DNA of 64,000 nt. Source: SKVR01 sp046291875 (GTDB taxonomy: Bacteria > Bacteroidota > Bacteroidia > Bacteroidales > UBA7960). Positions within the stretch are counted from its first letter, which is position 1. Every line of letters begins with the position of its first letter. The stretch covers positions 62,001 through 126,000 of the forward strand of contig JBKBSF010000006.1 in the NCBI GenBank assembly GCA_046291875.1, written 5' to 3'. Made by a program: the position numbers and the translations under genes. Of the stretch, positions 42,341-51,037 are shown in pieces. The notes beneath the pieces were generated by a model. That model saw only the letters and a program-made list of their open reading frames with translations. It had not been told where the DNA came from and searched no databases.

Positions 42341-43042
42341 TTAGGCTGCGGGTTCATGCAACAGGTCCATAAATTCGGTGGCCCGGGCTTCGAGCATAAA
42401 AACTACTTTTTCGATTCGGGCTACCAGGATATTATAACAGATATAACCAATGATACCCACTACCAAACCGGTAACGGTAGTAATCATGGCTTCGTAGATA
42501 CCCCCTGCAAGAAGTGAGATATCGATGTTGTTGCCAGCCATCGACATGTTGTAAAAAGCTCTTACCATACCCATTACGGTACCCAGAAAGCCCAGCATAG
42601 GAGCAGCGCCGGCAACGGTAGACAGGAAGGCAATATTCTTTTCCAGCTGAGCTACTTCAAGTTTGCCTACATTTTCAATGGCGGCATTGATATCGTTGAG
42701 GGGGCGGCCTATACGAGTAATCCCCTTTGAAATCATACGCGACAAGGGAGTATTGTTGTTGCGGCAAAGCGATTTGGCACTGTCGATACGACCTTCGTGA
42801 ATAAAATCGCGGATGTTATTCATAAAGTTGTACTCTTCCTTTGAGGCTTTGCTGATAGCCAGGTATCTCTCAATAAAAATATAAATGGCTACCAGAGATA
42901 GGATTACCAGGGGTATCATTACTATTCCGCCTTTAAAGGCGAGAGAAAAGAAACTCAGGGTTTCTTCGGTGGGCATATCGGCCCCCATGTTTTCAGCAGC
43001 CTGGGTGCCAAGCTGCACTTGCAGAATAAGGTTGTGGATCAT
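42341..43042 (-). CDS. exbB: ExbB/TolQ/MotA family proton channel
   Basis: A 233-residue inner-membrane protein with three helices (about 30-52, 138-160, 182-204). Family features are AFKGGIVMIPLVILSLVAIYIFIERYLA, then VAGAAPMLGFLGTVMGMVRAF and GGIYEAMITTVTGLVVGIIGYICYN. Together with ExbD it uses the proton gradient to energise TonB. The start is the ATG at 43042; an upstream TTG adds two residues only. First gene of the operon. Confidence 0.93.
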   Translation of the reverse strand: MIHNLILQVQLGTQAAENMGADMPTEETLSFFSLAFKGGIVMIPLVILSLVAIYIFIERYLAISKASKEEYNFMNNIRDFIHEGRIDSAKSLCRNNNTPLSRMISKGITRIGRPLNDINAAIENVGKLEVAQLEKNIAFLSTVAGAAPMLGFLGTVMGMVRAFYNMSMAGNNIDISLLAGGIYEAMITTVTGLVVGIIGYICYNILVARIEKVVFMLEARATEFMDLLHEPAA

Positions 43043-43112
43043 GAACAATTAGTATTTTCCTGTTGTGTTTTCGCTTTAATAACTCGCTGGTGAGGATTTT
43101 ATTTTATACGTG

Positions 43113-43120
43113 CAAAATTA
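43113..43120 (-). promoter_or_regulatory. -7 box of the exbB operon
   Basis: TAATTTTG on the minus strand, 71 bases upstream of the exbB ATG. Confidence 0.45.
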
Positions 43121-43158
43121 ATAATAGTTTGCGAATGGTGTTTAGAGTCAATCGAATA

Positions 43159-44274
43159 TCAGCCGGGATTTACATTTTTTTCAATGTATACACTGGTGGA
43201 TGGGAAAGCAAATTCGGCACCATGCTCTTTCACAATCTCCATGATTTTGTAAAGGATCTCCTCCTTTACATCCAGGTAGGTTGTCCAGTCCATGGTATCT
43301 ACAAAAAACAACACCATGATATCGAGGCTGCTGGCTCCAAAATCATGAAACCTTACCTTGCTATCCTGATTGGTATTGGGGTGCTGGTCGATGTATTGCT
43401 GAATATCATGCACGATGGCTTTAAGCTGCCGGGGCTGGGTGCTGTAAGTTACTCCCACCGTAAAGTTAGATCGCCTGAAGGTACGAAGGCTCAGATTGTC
43501 AAGCTCCGAATCGATCATTTTCCGGTTGGGCAGGGTAACGTAGCTCTTCTCAAGGGTTCTGATCCGTGTACTTCTGAATCCGATCTTTTCAATGTTGCCG
43601 GTAACACCTGCCACTCGTACCATATCGCCCACCACAAAAGGCTTATCAAGAAAAATTGTAAAGGACCCCAGCAAATTTTCCAGGGTTTCTTTGGCGGCCA
43701 GGGCAATGGCAAGCCCCCCGATACCCAGACCTGCCACCAGGGTTGCCACATTGATTCTAAATACAGAACCCAAAATAATGAGTACCCCAAAGATCAGTAT
43801 GATCACCTTAATGAAATCTGCAAAGAATGGCACAATCTGCTCAGCGTATTTGCTGTCGATTTTTTCGGCACGGTTGAGCATGATCAGTGCCAGGAAATCG
43901 GCAATACGCAGCCCGATCCAGATAAAAGAGGCATACAAAAGAATAAAATATACCCTTTGCAATACCATCCAGAAACCAAACTGGCTGGGTGGTGCCATTT
44001 CCCATTCTGCAGGAAACTGCAACGGAGCAACTGCCACGTACAATACAATAAGCAAAAAGGTAAACCCAACAGGTTGATGCATAAGCTCTACAAACCGTTC
44101 AACTCTCACACTGTGCCTTAGGCCATGAAACAACTTAAACAACAACCTGTTAGACCAGCGAGAAATAAAATGCTTAAAAGCAAGAGCAGCAAGCATGATA
44201 AAAAAGAACTGCATATAACTTCTGAGGGAGTTACCCCAGAACTGCTGCTGCAGAAACTCATTGAATTCTTCCAT
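43159..44274 (-). CDS. MscS family mechanosensitive ion channel
   Basis: A 371-residue inner-membrane protein with four to five predicted helices; the pore-lining helix is NVATLVAGLGIGGLAIALAAKETLENLLGS, followed by the beta domain with FLDKPFVVGDMVRVAGVTGNIEKIGFRSTRIRTLE. The C-terminal alpha-beta domain completes the cytoplasmic cage. It releases solutes on osmotic downshock. Start at the ATG at 44274; a TTG six codons upstream is possible. A -7-like TAATTTTG lies at 44294-44301, close to the start. Monocistronic. Confidence 0.92.
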   Translation of the reverse strand: MEEFNEFLQQQFWGNSLRSYMQFFFIMLAALAFKHFISRWSNRLLFKLFHGLRHSVRVERFVELMHQPVGFTFLLIVLYVAVAPLQFPAEWEMAPPSQFGFWMVLQRVYFILLYASFIWIGLRIADFLALIMLNRAEKIDSKYAEQIVPFFADFIKVIILIFGVLIILGSVFRINVATLVAGLGIGGLAIALAAKETLENLLGSFTIFLDKPFVVGDMVRVAGVTGNIEKIGFRSTRIRTLEKSYVTLPNRKMIDSELDNLSLRTFRRSNFTVGVTYSTQPRQLKAIVHDIQQYIDQHPNTNQDSKVRFHDFGASSLDIMVLFFVDTMDWTTYLDVKEEILYKIMEIVKEHGAEFAFPSTSVYIEKNVNPG

Positions 44275-44404
44275 GGGATCATTTTTTGTCAATCAAAATT
44301 ATAACTTTTCTGACTTATTGCATGAATTGCAGTAATGAGGCAAACAACAAAAAATTAATACAGAACACCTGGGGTATTTAAAAAATAAATAGGGCAAAAA
44401 TGAT

Positions 44405-44412
44405 TATCTTTG
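44405..44412 (+). promoter_or_regulatory. -7 box of gapA
   Basis: TATCTTTG, 35 bases before the gapA ATG; no clear -33 box. Confidence 0.6.
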
Positions 44413-44446
44413 CACCTGATTTTTTAACCTTAAAAATTAATTAGAT

Positions 44447-45451
44447 ATGGGACAAATTAAAGTTGCCATCAATGGCTTTGGAAGAATTGGACGCTTGACA
44501 TTCAGGGCTGCACTGGAGAGAAATGACATCGAGATTGTAGCCGTAAATGACCTTACCGACAGCAAGACCCTGGCTCATCTTTTAAAATACGACTCTGTAC
44601 ATGGTAAATTCCCCGGCACTGTAGGTGTTGACGGAGACTACCTGGTAGTAAACGGTAAAAAGATCAGAGTGTATGCAGAGAAAGATCCTGCCAACCTTCC
44701 CTGGAAAGACAATGGCATCGACGTAGTAGTTGAATCTACCGGCGTGTTCCGCAGCCGCGACAAAATCAGCAAGCACCTGGAAGCTGGCGCAAAGAAAGTT
44801 ATCCTTACTGTGCCCTCTAAAGCTGCCGATGATGTTGATGCAACAGTTGTACTGGGTGTAAACGATCACGATATCAAACCTGAGCACAAGATCTATTCAA
44901 ACGCTTCTTGCACCACCAACTGCCTTGCTCCTTTCGCCAAGGTTCTCAACGATAAGTTTGGCATCAAGCGTGGTTTGATGAACACCATCCACTCTTACAC
45001 CAACGACCAGATCATCCTCGATGCTCCTCACTCTGACCTGCGCCGTGCAAGAGCTGCTGCCATGAGCATTATCCCCACCACCACCGGTGCTGCCAAAGCT
45101 GTGGGCCTTGTAATTCCCGGCCTGAAAGGCAAACTCGATGGTTTCGCCATGCGCGTTCCTACCCCCGATGGTTCTGTTGTTGACCTTACCGTAGAACTGG
45201 AAAAATCTACCACCAAGGAAGAGATCAATGCCGCCATCAAAGAAGCTGCAGAAGGCCCCATGAAAGGCGTTCTGGAGTATTGTGTTGACCCCATCGTTTC
45301 TACCGATGTAATCGGAAACACACACTCTTCTGTTTTCGACGCACAAATGACCCAGGTTATGAATGGCAACTTCGTTAAAGTACTTTCATGGTACGACAAC
45401 GAGTATGGCTACTCTTGCCGCGTGGTTGACCTGATCCAGAAAATTATGTAA
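44447..45451 (+). CDS. gapA: glyceraldehyde-3-phosphate dehydrogenase, type I
   Basis: A 334-residue glycolytic enzyme. NAD-binding motif INGFGRIGR at the N-terminus; catalytic Cys155 in SNASCTTNC; C-terminal DVIGNTHSSVFDAQMT and WYDNEYGYSCRVVD. The codon use is notably regular, with many repeated preferred codons, as in highly expressed genes. It has its own promoter and a strong terminator. Asp after the second glycine stretch (NDLTDSKTLAHLLKYDSVHG) fits an NAD-dependent form. Confidence 0.97.
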   Translation: MGQIKVAINGFGRIGRLTFRAALERNDIEIVAVNDLTDSKTLAHLLKYDSVHGKFPGTVGVDGDYLVVNGKKIRVYAEKDPANLPWKDNGIDVVVESTGVFRSRDKISKHLEAGAKKVILTVPSKAADDVDATVVLGVNDHDIKPEHKIYSNASCTTNCLAPFAKVLNDKFGIKRGLMNTIHSYTNDQIILDAPHSDLRRARAAAMSIIPTTTGAAKAVGLVIPGLKGKLDGFAMRVPTPDGSVVDLTVELEKSTTKEEINAAIKEAAEGPMKGVLEYCVDPIVSTDVIGNTHSSVFDAQMTQVMNGNFVKVLSWYDNEYGYSCRVVDLIQKIM

Positions 45452-45473
45452 GATTACATAAACACCTTTTTAA

Positions 45474-45504
45474 AAAACCGGCAGCTTCCACTGCCGGTTT
45501 TTTT
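45474..45504 (+). terminator. terminator of gapA
   Basis: A stem of 11 bp (AAAACCGGCAG with CTGCCGGTTTT), a 6-base loop and a T-run to 45504. Confidence 0.9.
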
Positions 45505-45560
45505 GCAATTAACCACTTTTCAGCTTCCTGCAGCATTCATCAAATCCCATGATAAATCCT

Positions 45561-45568
45561 TAGCTTTG
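45561..45568 (+). promoter_or_regulatory. -7 box of the aldo/keto reductase gene
   Basis: TAGCTTTG, 22 bases before the ATG at 45590. A longer frame from 45503 would begin before it and is rejected. Confidence 0.5.
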
Positions 45569-45589
45569 CAAAAAACAAAACTTACAGTT

Positions 45590-46585
45590 ATGAACTATAC
45601 AGCAACACCTGACAGATACGAAACCATGAAGTACAACCGCACGGGCCGCAGCGGGCTTTTACTGCCAGCCATATCGCTGGGTTTGTGGCACAACTTCGGA
45701 GATGTTGACCTGTATGAAAACGGTCGCAAGATCATACATCATGCTTTTGATGCAGGCATTACCCATTTCGATCTGGCCAACAACTATGGCCCACCTGCCG
45801 GCAGTGCCGAAGAGAACTTTGGCCGCATGCTGGCCACCGACCTTAAGCCCTACCGCGACGAGCTTATCATTTCCACCAAAGCCGGATATTACATGTGGCC
45901 GGGGCCCTACGGGGAGTGGGGGTCGCGCAAGTACCTGATCAGCAGTCTCGACCAAAGCCTAAAGAGAATGAAGCTGGAGTATGTTGACATCTACTACTCG
46001 CACCGCTTCGATCCCAACACTCCCCTTGAGGAGACCATGATGGCACTGGATCAGGTGGTTCGCCAGGGTAAAGCACTTTATGTGGGCATTTCCAGTTATG
46101 GCCCGGAACATACACGTGAAGCTGCACGTATACTTCGCCAGTTGGGCACCCCTTGTCTTATTCATCAGCCCCGCTACTCCATGCTCGACCGCTGGGTGGA
46201 AAATGGCCTGCTTGATGTGCTTGAACACGAAGGTATGGGCTGCATCGCCTTCTCTCCCCTGGAACAGGGATTGCTCACCGATCGCTACCTGAAGGGCATC
46301 CCCCAGGATTCCAGAGCAGGAAGGCCCACAGGGTTTCTCAAGGCAGAAAGCATTACAGAGGAAAAACTCAATAAGGTTAGAGCCCTGAATGAGATTGCAC
46401 AACAGCGGGGCCAGAGCCTTGCACAAATGGCAGTGGCATGGCTGCTGAAAGATAGTCGGGTTACATCGGTTTTGCTGGGAGCGAGCAGCGTAGAGCAGTT
46501 GAAGAACAACCTCCGGTCGCTTGACAATCTTTATTTTTCCAATGATGAACTACACCGCATCTGGCAGATTATCCAACAGGGCTAA
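45590..46585 (+). CDS. aldo/keto reductase, L-glyceraldehyde 3-phosphate reductase type
   Basis: A 331-residue NADPH-dependent TIM-barrel reductase. The AKR tetrad is visible: Asp in FDLANNYG, Tyr in the same motif, Lys in STKAGY, His in YYSHRFD. The long loops (AGYYMWPGPYGEWGSRKYL) match the YghZ/AKR14 group, which reduces L-glyceraldehyde 3-phosphate and methylglyoxal; that fits its place next to gapA, but the exact substrate is not proven. Start at the ATG at 45590, just after the -7 box. Confidence 0.88.
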   Translation: MNYTATPDRYETMKYNRTGRSGLLLPAISLGLWHNFGDVDLYENGRKIIHHAFDAGITHFDLANNYGPPAGSAEENFGRMLATDLKPYRDELIISTKAGYYMWPGPYGEWGSRKYLISSLDQSLKRMKLEYVDIYYSHRFDPNTPLEETMMALDQVVRQGKALYVGISSYGPEHTREAARILRQLGTPCLIHQPRYSMLDRWVENGLLDVLEHEGMGCIAFSPLEQGLLTDRYLKGIPQDSRAGRPTGFLKAESITEEKLNKVRALNEIAQQRGQSLAQMAVAWLLKDSRVTSVLLGASSVEQLKNNLRSLDNLYFSNDELHRIWQIIQQG

Positions 46586-46610
46586 CCCACATTCCATCTA
46601 AAACAAAAAC

Positions 46611-46665
46611 GGGCCTTCCCTAAAAGCAACAAGCACTTGTTGGCTGATTGGGAGGGCCCTTTTTT
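46611..46665 (+). terminator. terminator of the aldo/keto reductase gene
   Basis: A long hairpin: GGGCCTTCCC (46611-46620) with GGGAGGGCCC (46650-46659), one wobble pair, containing an inner CAACAAG/CTTGTTG stem, followed by TTTTTT. The nearby YitT gene converges on it. Confidence 0.85.
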
Positions 46666-46689
46666 CAGACCTGAAAAACGGCCAGGAAA

Positions 46690-47586
46690 TTAGTCTTCCA
46701 GCTTTTCTTTCAGCGACTTAAACCCTTCTCCAAGCACTTCATTGGCTTCGATAACTGTCATAAAGGCTGAGGGGTCGATCTGGTGGATGTAATCTTCCAG
46801 AATAGCTACCTCACGGCGGGTTACGGTGGTAAAGATTATTTTCTTGGGCCGTCCGCCAAACATCCCCTCCCCTGCAATATAGGTACCCCCTCTTCGCATG
46901 TCTACGATAAGCTTCTCCCTGATAAGCTGGTATTTATCGCTGATGATAAAAAGAGTTTTATCGTAGGAGGGCCCCTGTAGCACAATATCAATCACCTTGC
47001 CCATGATAAAGATCACAATCCAGGAATAAAGCGGAATCTTCCAGTCGCCAAAAGCGATCAGACCCACTACCACAATGGCAGAGTCGACCAGGATCATAAG
47101 CTGCCCCAAGGGCATCCTGTTGTAGCGAGCAATAATCATGGCCAGCACGTCGGTTCCTCCGCTGGTGGCCCGCGACTTAAATATCAAACCCACACCCACA
47201 CCCATAAAAACACCGCCAAAAACCGAAGACAGCAGCGCATCATCCTCCACAAGAGGTTGCATCTGCGAAAACCAGCTCAGCGTATCTACAAAAACAGAGG
47301 TAAGCACAAAGCCGGTTACCGTTTTGGCACCAAAGCGGGGACCCAGCAATTTGATCCCCAAAAGCACAAGAGGAATATTGAAGAACAGAGCCGTAAGCCC
47401 TACAGGCAATCCGAAGGTGTGATGCAATACAATGGAAATGCCATATACTCCGCCAGGCACTATGCGGTAGGGAGTGATAAAATACACATATCCGATGGAG
47501 AGGATAAAGGTGCCCAATACGATAAAACCGTAAGCCTTGAGCCACTTTGTGCTAAAGGGTTTTTCCTTGGTAAGATAAGCTGCCAT
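46690..47586 (-). CDS. YitT family membrane protein (DUF161 + DUF2179), second paralogue
   Basis: A 298-residue inner-membrane protein closely similar along its whole length to that at 30148-31041 (for example ITPYRIVPGGVYGISIVL, GPRFGAKTVTGFVL and GEGFKSLKEKLED against GEGFKSLEERVAG). Helices fill residues 1-200; a DUF2179 domain is at the C-terminus. Function unknown. A TATTTTTG (minus strand, 47627-47634) upstream can act as the -7 box. The two copies, 16 kb apart, point to an old duplication. Confidence 0.88.
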   Translation of the reverse strand: MAAYLTKEKPFSTKWLKAYGFIVLGTFILSIGYVYFITPYRIVPGGVYGISIVLHHTFGLPVGLTALFFNIPLVLLGIKLLGPRFGAKTVTGFVLTSVFVDTLSWFSQMQPLVEDDALLSSVFGGVFMGVGVGLIFKSRATSGGTDVLAMIIARYNRMPLGQLMILVDSAIVVVGLIAFGDWKIPLYSWIVIFIMGKVIDIVLQGPSYDKTLFIISDKYQLIREKLIVDMRRGGTYIAGEGMFGGRPKKIIFTTVTRREVAILEDYIHQIDPSAFMTVIEANEVLGEGFKSLKEKLED

Positions 47587-47671
47587 AAAGGGATTGTTGG
47601 AGGTTTGTGCCGATTAATAACAGCGGCAAAAATAACAAAAGAAACTCTATGGCAAAGCCAAAATCGGACTA

Positions 47672-49114
47672 TCAGCGGATCCAGATCACCGAATTGAAAT
47701 CATTGAACTCATTGCGTTCAACCAGGGGGTTTTCGGGGTCAATCATCCAATGCCCATCCACCACAAACCTGTAAGAATGGCGTCCCTGCTGCAGTCGGAT
47801 AGGAAAAACCCACTCACCCTCGCGGAATACCATGCGGTATTCGCGCCTGTTCCAACCATTGAAAGATCCTGTAACCACAACATTCTGAGCATCTTCAAAT
47901 CCTGCAAGCACAAACAAATGATTGGGCTCATGGGCAAGAAAAGAGTTTGTAAAATCGCCAAAACCCAGCACAAAAGGATTACCGGGGTCGGTTGTCCACT
48001 GTCCATCAACAATAAACTTATACTCATAATTACCTGGGGCGAGTACATAAGGGATGATCCAACCATTTGCCGTTTTGTTCATTTGCAGCTCCGTCCTGTT
48101 CCAGTCGTTGAAACTACCGGTTAAAACCACACTTGTTGCATCTTCGAAGCCATCAAGTTCAAACCAGGCAGGTTCGCCGATAACCAGCATGGAGTTGTAG
48201 CCCCCTTGTCCATCGGGGCTGGTGTTTGTCTGCTCAGGATCAGGCATCCATTCACCGTCAACCACAAATTTGTAATAGTGTACACCCTGGCGCAGATACA
48301 TGGGTAGCTCCCATCCCTCCTCTGTACGGATCATGGCTATCTCGCGGGCATTCCATCCATTGAAACTTCCGGACACATAAACACTTTGTGCACCGGAAAA
48401 GCCTGAAAGCCTGAAAATGTGATTATGTGCAAACACTACCGAGTTAAAACCTCTCATACCATCACGTTCTCTGATCCGGTTGGATGGATCATGCATCCAT
48501 CTGCCATCCACAATGAACTTGTACAAATGCTTGCCGGGCATCAGTTGCACACAGGCCGCCCATCCGTTTTCGACAGGCTGCATAGCTATTTCCATGGTAT
48601 TCCATTGGTTGAAGGAGCCTGCAAGGAAAACCCTCTGGGCCTGCTCATACCCCGAGAGCACAAAACACCCTCTCTCTCTGAAATCATCGTAAAAAAAACC
48701 ACCCTCTTCTGTGAAATCATTCCTGCCATAGCTAGCAAAAAGTGCTTCTGGAGATACTGGCCTGTAGATCTCTGCTGAGGAGGAGAGCAAAATCTGATCT
48801 AACCGCAAATGGGCTGGCTGGCCTAACTCTTTGAAAATTTCTGCAGAAACGGAGTCTCTGTTCAGTACTGTCCATTCAGAATTCTGGTCGATCCAGTCGA
48901 AATTCTTACTGAATAAAGCATTCACAAGCAAACTATCTATGTCGTACCGGATAGCCCACTGGTTTTTTTGTTCTTCACTCCAACCAAACTCCACCCTCAG
49001 GATGAGTTTACCATCCTCCATACGCGCGGCACCTCCCGGTTGTGACTGACCATAAAGCCCGAGAAAACTACCTGCACAAAACAGGTGAACGACAAAAACA
49101 ATCAGCTTATTCAT
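47672..49114 (-). CDS. exported protein with four tandem AMPK-beta/CBM48 glycogen-binding-like domains
   Basis: A 480-residue protein with a signal peptide (hydrophobic residues 4-22, cleavage near LYG-QSQ). After about 140 residues of no known family come four tandem domains at about 150-228, 233-310, 317-394 and 399-480. Each has the pattern VFLAGSFNQWN or VVLTGSFNDWN, then GW, then YKFIVDGxWxxDP and a final FNSVV, typical of the AMPK-beta glycogen-binding/CBM48 Ig fold. No catalytic domain is seen. The conserved Trp residues suggest alpha-glucan or other glycan binding. Start is the ATG at 49114, overlapping the retropepsin gene by 8 bases. Third gene of an exported trio. Confidence 0.85.
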   Translation of the reverse strand: MNKLIVFVVHLFCAGSFLGLYGQSQPGGAARMEDGKLILRVEFGWSEEQKNQWAIRYDIDSLLVNALFSKNFDWIDQNSEWTVLNRDSVSAEIFKELGQPAHLRLDQILLSSSAEIYRPVSPEALFASYGRNDFTEEGGFFYDDFRERGCFVLSGYEQAQRVFLAGSFNQWNTMEIAMQPVENGWAACVQLMPGKHLYKFIVDGRWMHDPSNRIRERDGMRGFNSVVFAHNHIFRLSGFSGAQSVYVSGSFNGWNAREIAMIRTEEGWELPMYLRQGVHYYKFVVDGEWMPDPEQTNTSPDGQGGYNSMLVIGEPAWFELDGFEDATSVVLTGSFNDWNRTELQMNKTANGWIIPYVLAPGNYEYKFIVDGQWTTDPGNPFVLGFGDFTNSFLAHEPNHLFVLAGFEDAQNVVVTGSFNGWNRREYRMVFREGEWVFPIRLQQGRHSYRFVVDGHWMIDPENPLVERNEFNDFNSVIWIR

Positions 49115-50135
49115 CTTGCGCTTTATTAAATACAATGCCCAGTTCCTTTGATCTCATATTGAGGGTAAACACCCCCTTTTCAAGAAAATCACTTCCCAGC
49201 ATTCCATCGATATTTACTCCATAGTATCCACTCATGGCTCTGAGATTCGTTATGAGGGTTGACATACCCGGCAGAAAAAACTCACCGATCGAGAAATCCG
49301 TGATGTTTCCGTGCAAAACTTCCACAACCTGGTTGCCTGCACCCCTCAGATTAGATCGGCTCAGGATCTCTACTGTGTTAAGAACGGCCGATGGCAGGTT
49401 ACTGCTGAGCACATTGGTTTCGGCACCTGTATCCAGACAAAAACTTAGTCGGCGGCGGTTTATGTGCGCATCAAAAAACACCACATCAGATTCAATGCGA
49501 ACCGGAATTACCAGGTCATAGTTATGGGGTGTAATTCCCCTGAAATAATTCAGCCCCCGGGTACTGATGCTACGTAATTCGAGCACACCGCTTACCAAAT
49601 CTATAACCATTTCAAAATCGCGCAACAATCCTAACCCAAAGAACCCTAACACTTTAACACCACGAGCCTGCTCAATATGACCCAGATCTGCAAGATGTGC
49701 ATTGATCCTTGAGAATCTGATACCAGGAAGCTCCAGATCACGAATTCTTGTTTTTCCGGCATGAGTCACTCCTCCTGTAACACCTCCGGCACCCGCTACC
49801 GTGCTGCGGTGTCCACGTCCAAAATAGATACTGTTGAGCACAAAGCTACTGCTCCCGGAATCTAAAATAAGATTACCTTGCTGGTTGTCTACAATGGCAT
49901 CGAGCAAAATAAGGTTACCCGCTCTTTTTAATGGAATTACAATAATTTCCTGCGGGTATTCCAAAGCATACTCCACCGATAGAGCATGTAAGGAAGAAAC
50001 TCTGAAGGCATGCAACGGGTTTAGTTCTGATGCCGTATTCTGGAGATTTGAAGAGCTCAATCCCAAAGATTGCAAAACACTGACTTGCAACAGCAAAAGA
50101 ATAATTAGTTTTTGTTTCACGGTTGTGAGTGTCAA
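49107..50135 (-). CDS. exported two-lobed retropepsin-like aspartic protease
   Basis: A 342-residue protein with a signal-like hydrophobic N-terminus (about 9-25). Two aspartic-protease-like domains follow: the first has LDSGSSSFVL with Asp92 and then VLGFFGLGLLRDFEMVID; the second has LDTGAETNVLSS with Asp235 and then GMLGSDFLEKGVFTLNMR. Each thus carries the D-[ST]-G plus hydrophobic-Gly motif of retropepsin folds, so one chain can form the active dimer, as in pepsins. The TTG start at 50135 overlaps the TGA of the upstream gene; a GTG at 50120 is an equally possible start that keeps the signal peptide. It is co-transcribed with its two neighbours. Substrate unknown. Confidence 0.78.
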   Translation of the reverse strand: MTLTTVKQKLIILLLLQVSVLQSLGLSSSNLQNTASELNPLHAFRVSSLHALSVEYALEYPQEIIVIPLKRAGNLILLDAIVDNQQGNLILDSGSSSFVLNSIYFGRGHRSTVAGAGGVTGGVTHAGKTRIRDLELPGIRFSRINAHLADLGHIEQARGVKVLGFFGLGLLRDFEMVIDLVSGVLELRSISTRGLNYFRGITPHNYDLVIPVRIESDVVFFDAHINRRRLSFCLDTGAETNVLSSNLPSAVLNTVEILSRSNLRGAGNQVVEVLHGNITDFSIGEFFLPGMSTLITNLRAMSGYYGVNIDGMLGSDFLEKGVFTLNMRSKELGIVFNKAQDE

Positions 50136-50779
50136 TCCATAGTATTTTTAGCTACCGGAATATTCAAAAGTACAATCTGTAAATCTGTAAGCCCCAGAAC
50201 TTCAGCAATCCTATCTTTATCCATTGAGGCCCTGGGTCTGCAAAGCCATCCTTCAGATGCGCACAGCAACATAATATTCTGGGCTACCATACCCGCATCG
50301 AGGGCGGCCCATTGCTGCTTCTACTCATGATCTCCCCTTGCAAAACGGGCGGTATCAGATACCAGCAAAAAAACAAGGGGCGCCTGGGCAAATTGCTCTT
50401 GCCGACCAGCAGTGAGAAGTCGATGATCACCTTCTGCAACCCTTTTGAGCTGATGCTTTTCGGCCATATAAAGGTAAACCCCATCCTCCAGAAACACAAA
50501 AACATCTACATCCTGCGAGTTCATAGCCGAGGCTGCGGTGCGCTTTCCTTCGCTGGGGCGGTTTACCCCGTTGGCAGCCCACAGCAAATCACTGAGCTCC
50601 TGCAGCGAAAACTCACCCTTACTGAAGGCTGTGGCGGGTGCCGATGCCCGTTGAGCAAAAGCCTGCATCAGAGGCAATCCTTCGGATATGTTAGGAGCAG
50701 GTAAGCGAAGGATGTTTTCATCGGCCCATAAAAGTCCCAGATTCAAAATGGCCAGAAGGCAAAGTACCAGTTTCTTCAT
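50132..50779 (-). pseudogene. exported nitroreductase-like protein interrupted by an in-frame TAG
   Basis: The ATG at 50779 starts a signal peptide (MKKLVLCLLAILNLGLLWA) and a SagB/nitroreductase-like domain with the helix FSLQELSDLLWAANGVNRPSEGKRTAASAMN and VDVFVFLEDGVYLYM. After GDHE the codon at 50321-50323 (minus strand) is TAG. In the same frame, without any shift, the family sequence continues: KQQWAALDAGMVAQNIMLLC, then ASEGWLCRPRASMDKD and IVLLNIPVA, ending at a TGA at 50132-50134. The 62 codons after the TAG are clearly the missing C-terminal half. So one nonsense codon splits an otherwise intact 214-codon gene. This is either a recent loss, a sequencing error, or readthrough. Confidence 0.8.
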
Positions 50780-50968
50780 ACATGTAAAAAAAGAGTGATT
50801 TTCGATTAGAAAGCACCCGCTTTTCATCAAAGAAAAAAGAGTTGCCTTTGCACAAACATACAAAATAAACACAGATACTCACAAAAATCAGATACAAGGA
50901 AATCTAAATGAAGTCCGGATCACCGCCAGAAGGGTTTATTGCAAGGATACATTTCAACAGGAACAAAA

Positions 50969-51012
50969 AAACGTTCGTTTTCGTACAAAAAGATGTACAG
51001 ATTCGAACGTTT
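50969..51012 (-). terminator. terminator of the small lipoprotein gene
   Basis: AAACGTTCG (50969-50977) pairs with CGAACGTTT (51004-51012); an inner GTAC/GTAC pair lies in the loop. On the minus strand it is followed by a T-tract (A-run 50964-50971). Confidence 0.6.
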
Positions 51013-51037
51013 AATAAACCAGCCATCTGCAATACCG

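Noticed and set aside
43063..44121. 352-codon open frame on the plus strand
   Set aside because: Antisense to the MscS channel gene; no recognised family, and the minus frame is clearly MscS.
50321..50323. TAG read as pyrrolysine or another recoded amino acid
   Set aside because: Nothing in the window (no Pyl genes, no methylamine methyltransferase) supports recoding, and many other genes here could not be tested; a nonsense mutation or base error is simpler.
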